NCBI RefSeq assembly: GCF_001580015.1
Contig: NZ_LSZQ01000028.1
Span: 1 to 64,000, forward strand
Direction of reading: 5' to 3'
Origin: Cephaloticoccus primus
GTDB taxonomy: Bacteria > Verrucomicrobiota > Verrucomicrobiia > Opitutales > Opitutaceae
Length of the DNA: 64,000 nt
The translations under genes and the position numbers were made by a program. Positions 33,354 to 42,631 of this stretch are shown here, one piece after another. Positions within the stretch are counted from its first letter, which is position 1, and every line of letters begins with the position of its first letter. The notes under the pieces are model-generated. The model saw nothing but the letters and a program-made list of their open reading frames with translations. It ran no database searches and was not told the DNA's origin.

Positions 33354-34994
33354 ATGAAACGCCTACTCCTGATCCCCACGCTGCTGTTTGCAGCGATCCC
33401 CGCGCTCGCTGCGGCAGCGCTAGACTCGACCATCCGCGCCGTCACGGTTTACAACGACCGCGCCATCGTCACCCGCAGTGCACGCGCCGAGCTGCACGAG
33501 GGCATTAACGAGCTCCTCATTGAAGGACTGCCCGCGAGTCTGCTCGACGACTCGCTGCAGGCCAGCGGCAACGGCACCGCCACCGCAACGATTCTCGACA
33601 TCAGTACGCGCGAGCACTTCGTCGCCGCCACGCCCGACCCGCGCCGCGCCGCGCTCGAAGAGCAACTCACCAGCCTGCGCGAAGAGAAGCGCAGCCTGAG
33701 CGACCGCGCCGCGCTCATCAAAACGCAGCGCGACCTTATTGAGCGGCTCCAGAACAGCGCGGTAAGCATCGCCTCGGGCGTTGAAAAAGCCGAGCGCCCG
33801 AAGCTCGCCGAAGTGCAGGAAACCCTCGCCTACGGAAAGGCCGAGACCGAGAAGCTCAACGCCGCCCTGCAAGCGCTCGACCGCGAGCTCGCCGTGCTCG
33901 AAGAGCAGATCAGCGCGCAGCAGCACCAGCTCGACGAGCTCCCGCCAGTATCGCCGCGCCGCAGCGTGAAGACCGCCACCCTGCGCGTGCAGGCGAGCCA
34001 CGCCGGCGACCTCGACATCGAGCTGCGCTACACCACTCCACACGCGGGTTGGCGGCCCAGCTACGATGCTCGCGTGTTCACCGCCGATAACCGCGTAGAG
34101 CTCGGCTACTACGCTCAGGTCCGCCAGAGTACCGGCGAGGACTGGGAAAACGTCGCCCTCACTCTCTCGACTGCTCGCCCCTCGCTCGGCGGCCACGCGC
34201 CCAAGCTCAGCCCCTGGCCGCTCGACCTGCTCGCCGAAGAGTCAGACTCGCCCCCGGGCATCCGCCCGCTCGCGCGCCAGGCAGAGCTCCTCGCCAGTCC
34301 GGCACCGGCAGCGGCTCAGGCGCGGATGACCTTTGACCTCGTCTCCGCCGATTACGCCGAGGCTCAAGTCGACCGCTCCGCCAGCGTGGCCACTTTTCAG
34401 GTCGAGGCGCCCGCCACGATCCCCAGCGATAACTCCGCGAAAAAGATCTCGGTCACCACGCTTGATCTGGAAGCCGAGCTCGCCTATCGGGCCACGCCCA
34501 AGCGGCTGCCCACTGCGTTCCTCGACGCCAGTGTCCGCAACACCAGCGACTACCCGCTGCTCCCGGGGAAAATGAGCGTCTTCGTCGACCACGGCTTTGT
34601 CGCCAGTAGCCGCCTGGAGCACACGAGCCCGGGCGACGCATTCAACCTCGCACTCGGGGCCGACGAGGGGATCGCCATCACACACAAGCAAACGCGCCGG
34701 TTTACCGAGCAGGTCGGGCTCATGACCAGGAGCACGCGCAACAGCTACGAGTACTTGATCACGGTCAAAAACAACAAGGCCGGGCCGGTGCACCTCATCG
34801 TGAGCGATCAAGTGCCCGTCTCGCGCAACGAAAAGATCAGCGTGAAAGTGCAGGCTCCCGCAGCGCGCGACGCCAAGCCCGATGCCGAGGGGCTGCTCGA
34901 ATGGGCGCTCGACCTCGCGCCCGGCGAGACTCGCGAGCTCCCGCTCAAATTCAGCATCGAGTACCCGCAGGGGCTCAGCGTCAGCGGGCTCTAG
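33354..34994 (+). CDS. MuiA-like protein (DUF4140/DUF4139)
   Basis: Member of the mucoidy inhibitor MuiA family. A signal peptide (LLLIPTLLFAAIPALAA) is followed by the DUF4140-type strand region (IRAVTVYNDRAIVTRSARAE), a long coiled coil (about residues 95-200, rich in Glu, Leu and Lys), and the DUF4139 domain (DIELRYTTPHAGWRPSYDAR, YYAQVRQSTGEDWENVALTL). Length 546. The ATG at 33354 begins the signal peptide; the frame opens 45 nt earlier. Located in the envelope; molecular role is unknown. It lies upstream of enolase on the same strand. Confidence 0.85.
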   Translation: MKRLLLIPTLLFAAIPALAAAALDSTIRAVTVYNDRAIVTRSARAELHEGINELLIEGLPASLLDDSLQASGNGTATATILDISTREHFVAATPDPRRAALEEQLTSLREEKRSLSDRAALIKTQRDLIERLQNSAVSIASGVEKAERPKLAEVQETLAYGKAETEKLNAALQALDRELAVLEEQISAQQHQLDELPPVSPRRSVKTATLRVQASHAGDLDIELRYTTPHAGWRPSYDARVFTADNRVELGYYAQVRQSTGEDWENVALTLSTARPSLGGHAPKLSPWPLDLLAEESDSPPGIRPLARQAELLASPAPAAAQARMTFDLVSADYAEAQVDRSASVATFQVEAPATIPSDNSAKKISVTTLDLEAELAYRATPKRLPTAFLDASVRNTSDYPLLPGKMSVFVDHGFVASSRLEHTSPGDAFNLALGADEGIAITHKQTRRFTEQVGLMTRSTRNSYEYLITVKNNKAGPVHLIVSDQVPVSRNEKISVKVQAPAARDAKPDAEGLLEWALDLAPGETRELPLKFSIEYPQGLSVSGL

Positions 34995-35068
34995 CGCGCA
35001 CCAATTGGCGCAAGCCGCGCGCGAATTGGTCGAGGTCACCGCAACCGGACCGAGCCTGGTGTGGCTAG

Positions 35069-36424
<1,356 letters not shown>

Positions 36425-36435
36425 GCCCTTGATTT

Positions 36436-36459
36436 GGCGGAGCCCAACGCGGGCTCCGC
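36436..36459 (+). terminator. First hairpin after eno
   Basis: Stem GCGGAGCCC-AACGC-GGGCTCCGC starting 12 bp after the stop. No T-run follows, so it probably stabilises the 3' end or acts with the terminator at 36487. Confidence 0.5.
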
Positions 36460-36486
36460 AGGCGGGGGCAGCAGCCCCTTTTTCTT

Positions 36487-36517
36487 GACGCGGTGCCTGC
36501 TCGCACCGCGTCTTTTT
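36487..36517 (+). terminator. Rho-independent terminator downstream of eno
   Basis: Perfect 10-bp stem GACGCGGTGC-CTGCTC-GCACCGCGTC followed by six T. It separates enolase from the gdx gene. The preceding CAGCAGCCCCTTTTTCTTG resembles the spacer of Type II elements, but the loop lacks TCGTTG. Confidence 0.9.
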
Positions 36518-36631
36518 TCGCTCATTTCACACGGCGCAGCGGCTCCCGTTTTTCCCGACGGCGCGCTGCGCCACACACGTTAACCGCTTCGTTGTCTGTC
36601 CGAAGTTTTCCCAACGACAGGTATACTCATC

Positions 36632-37048
36632 ATGGCATGGATTTACCTAATCATCGCTGGCATTTTCGAAGTCGTCTGGGCACTGGGCATGAAGCAGACG
36701 GAGGGCTTCACGCGGCTGTGGCCGAGCGTCTACACCATCGGCTTCATGGGCGTGAGCTTCTACCTGCTCGCACTCGCCATGCGCGAGCTGCCCGTCGGCA
36801 CCGCCTACGCGGTGTGGACGGGGATTGGCGCAGTCGGCGCAGTCCTTTTTGGCATGCTGTGGCTGGGCGAGCCGCGCGACGCGGCGCGGCTCATCTGCGT
36901 CTCGCTGATCCTCGGCGGAGTAATCGGCCTGAAGGTCTTTAGCCGCTCGGGAGACGAGGCCGGAGGAACCGCCCTCCCGCCCCTTCCGCCTGCCTCTTCC
37001 GCTCGGCACGCGGCCACCGGGCAAGTCGCCCAAAGTCCCGCCCGGTAA
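36632..37048 (+). CDS. gdx: SMR-family guanidinium exporter Gdx (SugE)
   Basis: Small multidrug resistance protein of the SugE/Gdx branch, which exports guanidinium in exchange for protons. Four membrane helices are clear, with the key Glu in [15 protein letters not shown] and the branch signature [18 protein letters not shown]. Residues 1-105 cover the whole family; about 33 extra residues follow at the C-terminus, rich in Pro, Ala and Ser, which is unusual. I looked for a guanidine riboswitch in 36518-36631 and could not support one. Confidence 0.9.
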   Translation: MAWIYLIIAGIFEVVWALGMKQTEGFTRLWPSVYTIGFMGVSFYLLALAMRELPVGTAYAVWTGIGAVGAVLFGMLWLGEPRDAARLICVSLILGGVIGLKVFSRSGDEAGGTALPPLPPASSARHAATGQVAQSPAR

Positions 37049-37182
37049 AACAAGCCGCGAAGCCGCGCACGCACGCCCAACACCCGCGCACTACAGAAGC
37101 GGTGCCCGTTTGGATACCAGTTGACGCGCGAGCAGCGGGTACGCGCTAAATTAACGAGCCCTTCCTCCCCATCCCTTTACCC

Positions 37183-38193
37183 ATGCTTACTGGTCCCACC
37201 TGGTCCAAGAAACTGCGCGACGAAATCGCCAAAACCGTCATCGGCCAAGACGCCATCATTGAGCGGCTCCTCGTGGCCCTGCTCGCCAACGGGCACGTGC
37301 TCCTCGAAGGCATGCCCGGGCTGGCGAAGACGCTGCTCGTCAAATCGCTGGGCACCGCGTTGGGCGTCCAGTTTGAGCGCGTCCAGTTCACGCCCGACCT
37401 GCTCCCCAGCGACGTGGTCGGCACGATGGTTTTCCAGCCCAAGACGGGGGAGTTCAGCGCGCACCGCGGCCCGATCTTCGCGAACCTCGTCCTCGCCGAT
37501 GAGATCAACCGCGCACCCGCCAAAGTCCAAAGCGCGCTGCTCGAAGCCATGCAGGAACACCAGGTCACAATCGGCGGCGGCACGCACCCGCTGCCGCGGC
37601 CCTTCTTCGTCATGGCGACGCAAAACCCCGTCGAGCAGGAAGGCACCTACCCGCTCCCCGAAGCGCAGACCGATCGATTCCTTTTAAAGCTCCTCGTCGA
37701 CTATCCCAGTGCCGATGAGGAAAGCGCCATGATGCAGCGCTGGGGCCAAGTCGCGCGCCAGCCCGAGCTCAGCCCCGTCTCCAGCGGCGAAGAGCTCCTC
37801 GCGCTGCGCCCGCAGGTCGACGCCGTCCACGTCGCCCCCGCCGTCCAGGCCTACATCCTCTCGCTCGTCCGCGCGACCCGCGCGCTCGCGGGCCACGCCG
37901 ATGGACAGGCAGGCGCGGCTGCCGACGATGCCCCCCATAAAAAGGGCCTTCGCCCTCTGGAGTTCGGCGCCTCGCCGCGCGCCTCGCTCGCGCTCTATCA
38001 GGCGGGCAAGGCGCTCGCCTGCCTGCGCGGTCAAGACTTTCTGACGCCCGCGCTCGTCCAGGAGATCGCGCCCGACGTGCTGCGCCACCGGGTGGGGCTC
38101 ACCTACGAGGCTGAGGCCGAGGACATCACCGCTGACGCGCTTATTGCGCAAATCATTGAGCGCAGCCCGATCCCGAGCGAGGCCAGCCGCTAA
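37183..38193 (+). CDS. MoxR-type AAA+ ATPase
   Basis: AAA+ ATPase of the MoxR group, which works as a chaperone with von Willebrand A domain proteins. Walker A GMPGLAKTLLVKSL, Walker B NLVLADEINRAP, sensor 1 VMATQNPVEQEGTYPLPEAQ and sensor 2 GASPRASLAL are all present. At 336 residues it has about 15-20 extra residues before EFGASPRAS, encoded by a stretch (nt ~37925-37965) that resembles half of a Type II element (CCATAAAAAGGGCCTTCGCC). It is first in a row with DUF58 and Bat genes, the standard order of Bat loci. Confidence 0.93.
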   Translation: MLTGPTWSKKLRDEIAKTVIGQDAIIERLLVALLANGHVLLEGMPGLAKTLLVKSLGTALGVQFERVQFTPDLLPSDVVGTMVFQPKTGEFSAHRGPIFANLVLADEINRAPAKVQSALLEAMQEHQVTIGGGTHPLPRPFFVMATQNPVEQEGTYPLPEAQTDRFLLKLLVDYPSADEESAMMQRWGQVARQPELSPVSSGEELLALRPQVDAVHVAPAVQAYILSLVRATRALAGHADGQAGAAADDAPHKKGLRPLEFGASPRASLALYQAGKALACLRGQDFLTPALVQEIAPDVLRHRVGLTYEAEAEDITADALIAQIIERSPIPSEASR

Positions 38194-38226
38194 ACGCAGT
38201 TTCCCACGACGGCTCCCCCCACGCTG

Positions 38227-39381
38227 ATGCCTGCCCATAGCAGAGCCACTCCCCACCTGTCGGCCGCACAGCGGCGCGCGGCCTCAGTGCAAACGGACGC
38301 GTCGCCAACGAGCGGACGAGGTGCGCAGCACACGCCAAGTGGCGAGCCCTCGTCACCTTCTACCAAAAAAACGCTCGAAGGGCCGCCCTCCCGCCCCTCC
38401 CGCCTTGGCCAGATCGAAAGCGCAGCAGCCATCCTGCGGCGTCTGGAGTGGCGCGTGCGCCATGCGGTGGAAAACGTGCTCAGCGGCGAGTACCGCTCGG
38501 CCTTTCGCGGGCGCGGCATGGAGTTTGACCAAGTCGTCCGCTACGAATTCGGCGACGACGTGCGCGACATCGACTGGAACGTCACTGCGCGGCTCGGCGA
38601 GCCCTACCGGAAAAAATTCGTCGAAGAGCGCGAGCTCACGCTGCTGCTTCTTTTTGAGGACAGCCCCAGCCTGAACTTCGGCTCCGGCTCGAAAACCAAG
38701 CGCGAGGCCCTGCTTGAGCTGGCCGGACTGCTGATGCTGCTCGGCGCGGTCAACCGCGACCGCGTGGGCTTCATCCACAGCGCATTGGACGCCAGCGGCA
38801 CGCCCCGGCTCCACTTTCGCGCACCGGTACGCGGGCGCGGCGCCATCCTCCACAGCGCGGCCCAGCTCCTTGCCCTTCCGCCTCCGACCGCAGCGAGTGG
38901 CCACGCCACGGAAGCCGCCGGCACACTGGGCGCGCTTGGCACGGCCCTGCGCCAGATCAACCGCTCGCGCGCCGTCCCCAAGCATAGCGTGCTCGTCTGG
39001 CTCGGCGACTTCGCCCCGCGTGCGCAGCCCGAGGGCTGGCCCGTCATCCAACGCCGCTTCCAGACGATGGGCTTTCGCGTGGATGATCCTTGGGAGCGCC
39101 GCTTCCCCGCCGAGCTCGGCGGTGGAGGGAGGGGCGGACTGCTCGGCGGGCTGCCAAGCGGCGCGACGCTCGCCGCCTACGACCCGCTCGCAGGCCGCCT
39201 CGTCACGCTGGAAGACTCACCCGCCGCGCGCGCGGCCCACGCTACCTGGCAGCGCGAGCGCGAAGAGGCTTGGGCGGCGCTGTTCCCCGCGGCGCATAAC
39301 CGGCTCGCCGTCTCCACCGAGGACGATCAGCTCGGCGCGCTCGTACGCTTCTTCCACGCGCGGATGCGCCTCCCCCACTAG
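38227..39381 (+). CDS. DUF58 protein of the Bat locus
   Basis: DUF58 family, typical partner of MoxR. The conserved N-terminal motif appears at about residue 85: GEYRSAFRGRGMEFDQVVRY followed by EFGDDVRDIDWNVTAR, and then a VWA-like fold (LLLLFEDSPSLNFGS). The first ~60 residues are low-complexity; they cover a Type II-like hairpin at 38300-38318 (CGTCGC-CAACGA-GCGGACG), so the extension may come from an inserted element. The ATG at 38227 or a GTG at 38286 are possible starts. Length is 384 from the ATG. Confidence 0.85.
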   Translation: MPAHSRATPHLSAAQRRAASVQTDASPTSGRGAQHTPSGEPSSPSTKKTLEGPPSRPSRLGQIESAAAILRRLEWRVRHAVENVLSGEYRSAFRGRGMEFDQVVRYEFGDDVRDIDWNVTARLGEPYRKKFVEERELTLLLLFEDSPSLNFGSGSKTKREALLELAGLLMLLGAVNRDRVGFIHSALDASGTPRLHFRAPVRGRGAILHSAAQLLALPPPTAASGHATEAAGTLGALGTALRQINRSRAVPKHSVLVWLGDFAPRAQPEGWPVIQRRFQTMGFRVDDPWERRFPAELGGGGRGGLLGGLPSGATLAAYDPLAGRLVTLEDSPAARAAHATWQREREEAWAALFPAAHNRLAVSTEDDQLGALVRFFHARMRLPH

Positions 39382-39420
39382 CAGTCGCCGGAGTCCCATC
39401 TTGCCGCGCCACTTGCCCGC

Positions 39421-40494
39421 ATGCTGCTCGCCACCGCCACGCACACACTCCTGAGCCTCGCACCGCCGCTGCCGCTCGCGGCGCTGGGCAGCAGCTTTCG
39501 CTTTGCGACGCCCTGGTGGTTTCTCGCGCTGCTGCTGCTCCCGCTCGTTTTCTGGCTGCGCGGGCGGCGGCGTGTGCCCGTCCTCATCATCCCCTTTTCT
39601 GCGGCTTGGGCTCGGCCCTCGCAGCGCGCCGCGCCGCGCTGGCCCGTGGGGCTGGCGGCACTCGGACTCGCCGCACTCGTCGTGGCGCTCGCCCGCCCGC
39701 AACGCATCGAAGGCCGCCACGAGGTCAACACGCGCGGCTACGACATCATGCTGGCGATCGATCTGTCCGGCTCGATGCTCGCCGAGGACTACGAGTCGCG
39801 CGGCGCACGGATCAACCGGCTCCAGGCGATCAAGCCCGTCATACAGGCGTTTATAAATGAGCGGCGCAGCGACCGGATCGGCATCGTCGTCTTCGCGGGT
39901 CGCGCCTACACGATGGCGCCGCTCACCTTTGATCACGACTGGCTGGCGCGGCAGACGGGGCGTCTGAAAATCGGGCTGATCGAAGACGGCACCGCCATCG
40001 GCGACGGGCTCGGCATCGCACTCACGCGGCTGGAGCAAAGCGCGCGCATGGCCGATGACGGCCAGCGTCAGGGCGCCTTCGTTGTCCTGCTCACCGATGG
40101 CGCCAACAACCGTGGCGCGCTCAGCCCCGAGCAAGCCGCACAAATCGCCCGCGCGCGCGGCATCCCCGTTTACACGATTGGCGCAGGCCGCAACGGGCTC
40201 GTCCCCATGCCCGTACTCGACGCGCAGGGGAACACCGTGGGCATGCGCCAGGTGATCTCCGACCTCGACGAAGACTCGCTGCAAACGATCGCCCAGCTCA
40301 CGGGTGGCCGCTACTTCCGCGCCGACAGGAGCAGCACGATCCGGGATGCCTTTGCCGAGATCGACAGAGCCCGAAAGATCGAGTTTCAGGCCACGAGCTA
40401 CCTGCTCACGCGCGAGCTATTCTGGTGGCCCGCAGCACTCGGCCTCGGCGCGCTCCTGCTCGCGGCGCTCTCCACCCGCCGCCCCATCGCTTAA
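39421..40494 (+). CDS. batA: BatA-like VWA membrane protein
   Basis: Inner-membrane protein with a von Willebrand A domain. It has hydrophobic helices near residues 30-45 and 75-92, the MIDAS motif AIDLSGSMLAED, the partner motif VVLLTDGANNRG, and a C-terminal membrane helix (FWWPAALGLGALLLAALS). This layout matches BatA. Bat proteins were named for aerotolerance in Bacteroides; their exact role is unsettled. It lies 22 bp upstream of the batB-batC fusion gene. Confidence 0.88.
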   Translation: MLLATATHTLLSLAPPLPLAALGSSFRFATPWWFLALLLLPLVFWLRGRRRVPVLIIPFSAAWARPSQRAAPRWPVGLAALGLAALVVALARPQRIEGRHEVNTRGYDIMLAIDLSGSMLAEDYESRGARINRLQAIKPVIQAFINERRSDRIGIVVFAGRAYTMAPLTFDHDWLARQTGRLKIGLIEDGTAIGDGLGIALTRLEQSARMADDGQRQGAFVVLLTDGANNRGALSPEQAAQIARARGIPVYTIGAGRNGLVPMPVLDAQGNTVGMRQVISDLDEDSLQTIAQLTGGRYFRADRSSTIRDAFAEIDRARKIEFQATSYLLTRELFWWPAALGLGALLLAALSTRRPIA

Positions 40495-40516
40495 CCCGAA
40501 ACGCCAACGACGACGC

Positions 40517-42553
40517 ATGGAGTTCTACGCCCCGCAGCGACTCTTTCTCTTACTCATCCCCGCCGCGCTTCTGGTTTGGGAGCTCGCGCGGCGCGGGCGC
40601 GCAGCGGCCGTGGCCCACCCGAAGATCCAGCGCGCCGAAGCCAGCGCGCGGCACCTGAAGCTGACACCGCGCGAGCATGGCGACGCAGCCCACAATGCCG
40701 CACCCGCGAAGCCGCCGTCATTTTTCACCAAAATAAAGGCGGCCCGCCCGCTGCTCACCCTCGGGCTCGCGCTCGGCATCGTGGCCCTCGCGCGGCCCCA
40801 ATACGGCGAGCGCGAGATCCCCGTCTTTGAGCAATCGCGCGAGGTACTGATCGCCCTCGACCTCTCCCGCTCAATGCTCGCCGAGGACATCAAGCCCACG
40901 CGCCTGATCCGCGCCAAGCTCCTCATCAGCAGCCTGCTGGAGCGGCTCGCGGGCGAGCGCGTGGGCCTCGTCCTCTTCTCCGGCACGGCCTTTCTCCAAA
41001 GCCCGCTGAGCGCCGACTACGAGATCCTGCGCGAGTTTCTGCCCGAGCTCGGCCCCGACACCCTGCCCGAGGGCGGCACCAACTACCGCGCTCTGCTCGA
41101 CACGGCGCTCGAAGCCTTTGGCGACACGCCTGCCACCGACCGCTTCCTCATCGTCCTGAGCGACGGCGAGTCCACCGACGACACCTGGCAACACAGGCTC
41201 GACGCGTTGAAGAAACGCGGCATTCGCACAATCGCGCTCGGCATCGGTACGGCTGGCGGCGCCATGCTGCCCGACGGCAGCGGCGGCTACGTCAAGGACG
41301 AGCGCGGCGCCGTCGTCCTCTCGCGGCTTGAGCCCGCCACCCTGCGCCAGCTCGCCGAAAGCACCGGCGGGCTCTACCGCGATGCCAGTACCTGGCTCGA
41401 CCTCGCCGCGCTCATTCGCGAAACCGTCGAGCAAGGCCAGCGCGGTCAGTTTAGCGATACGCAGGTGCAGCGTCTCATCGACCGCTACCAATGGGCACTG
41501 GCGCCCGCGCTGCTCTTCCTCGCGCTCAGTTTCTGGCTGGAGTTCCCCGCACATCCGCGCCCGCGAGAGCTCACGCTCCACAGGCTCGCAGAGCCTCGGA
41601 ACACCGGCCCCAGATCCGCAGCCCGCATATCTGTGGCTGCGCTGCTCGGGCTCCTGCTGTTTTTAACTACGGCAAAGGCCCCCGCGCAAAATGTGGGGAA
41701 CGAGGTCGACCACGCTGCCCCCGAGCTCTCCGCGCTCGGGAAAATCGTGAGCCGCCTCTCCACCAAGGCCGCTGCGCCCACCGGGCGCGATTGGGCCGAG
41801 CTCGCCCGCGAAACCGTAACTTGGGGGCAAAAACTCCAGAGCGAGCAACACCCCGTACCGCCGGGCCCCGTGCGAGATGCGCTGCGCGCGACCCGGCTCG
41901 GCGAAGCGCTTGACCCGCAAACGGCAGATTGGCCCGCGCTGCGCCGCGAGCTCGAAGCCCTGCTCGCTACGCCGCCCGAACAAGAACAAGAGCAACCGCA
42001 ACAACAGCCGCCGCAAAACCCCGACGCGCAAAACGACTCACAGGAGCAACAAAGACAGCAGGGAAGCTCGCAGGATCAATCGCCGCCGTCGGACTCTGGT
42101 AGCGAGTCAAACGACCAGAGCTCACAAGGCTCGCAGAGTCCGCAAGACGCGCAGCAGGGCTCCGAACAACAGTCCGCGCCGCAGCCCAACTCTTCGCCCG
42201 ACAGCGACGCGCCACACTCCGGCTCACAACAATCGCAGCAGCAGCCGCCCCAGCAAGCGGAGCAACCCCGCGCAGGCGAATCGGCCTTTGGCGACATGCA
42301 GCAAGATGCAGCCCAGCCCGAGCCGCAGCCGTCACCACCAGCGCAGCCCCCCGCTCCGCAGGGGCAGACCCAACAGGTCGGCGGCACCCAGCCCAAAGAC
42401 GCCGCCGCGCCCGATGCTCAAGACCCCGCACTCAGCGTGCCTCTGCAAAAGCTTCAAAAGATCCGCAACGATGACTCCCCCGCCCAGCTCTTCCAGATGA
42501 TGAATGACGACGCGCCCCAAGAGAACTCCGGCCGCCCGAAGAAAGACTGGTGA
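40517..42553 (+). CDS. BatB-BatC fusion protein
   Basis: A 678-residue fusion. Residues ~1-350 form a BatB-type protein: N-terminal membrane helices, ALARPQYGEREIP, MIDAS motif ALDLSRSMLAED, LVLFSGTAFLQSPLS, GGTNYRALL, IVLSDGESTDD, and a C-terminal helix (ALAPALLFLALSFWLEF). A second hydrophobic segment (VAALLGLLLFLTT) then leads into a region like BatC, ending in about 200 residues very rich in Gln, Pro, Ser and Asp. No intact TPR is obvious. The start at 40517 is the ATG 22 bp after batA. The tail may bind partners. Confidence 0.85.
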   Translation: MEFYAPQRLFLLLIPAALLVWELARRGRAAAVAHPKIQRAEASARHLKLTPREHGDAAHNAAPAKPPSFFTKIKAARPLLTLGLALGIVALARPQYGEREIPVFEQSREVLIALDLSRSMLAEDIKPTRLIRAKLLISSLLERLAGERVGLVLFSGTAFLQSPLSADYEILREFLPELGPDTLPEGGTNYRALLDTALEAFGDTPATDRFLIVLSDGESTDDTWQHRLDALKKRGIRTIALGIGTAGGAMLPDGSGGYVKDERGAVVLSRLEPATLRQLAESTGGLYRDASTWLDLAALIRETVEQGQRGQFSDTQVQRLIDRYQWALAPALLFLALSFWLEFPAHPRPRELTLHRLAEPRNTGPRSAARISVAALLGLLLFLTTAKAPAQNVGNEVDHAAPELSALGKIVSRLSTKAAAPTGRDWAELARETVTWGQKLQSEQHPVPPGPVRDALRATRLGEALDPQTADWPALRRELEALLATPPEQEQEQPQQQPPQNPDAQNDSQEQQRQQGSSQDQSPPSDSGSESNDQSSQGSQSPQDAQQGSEQQSAPQPNSSPDSDAPHSGSQQSQQQPPQQAEQPRAGESAFGDMQQDAAQPEPQPSPPAQPPAPQGQTQQVGGTQPKDAAAPDAQDPALSVPLQKLQKIRNDDSPAQLFQMMNDDAPQENSGRPKKDW

Positions 42554-42631
42554 CACGCCAACCTCCTTCACGCCCCTCCCGCACCCGCACCGGCCCTCCG
42601 CTCCCTCGCCCCTCACGTTCAGGAAAACCAC

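Noticed and set aside
36518-36631. Guanidine riboswitch upstream of gdx
   Set aside because: ACGG and ACGA occur, but I could not form the paired stems or the consensus of guanidine-I, -II or -III classes.
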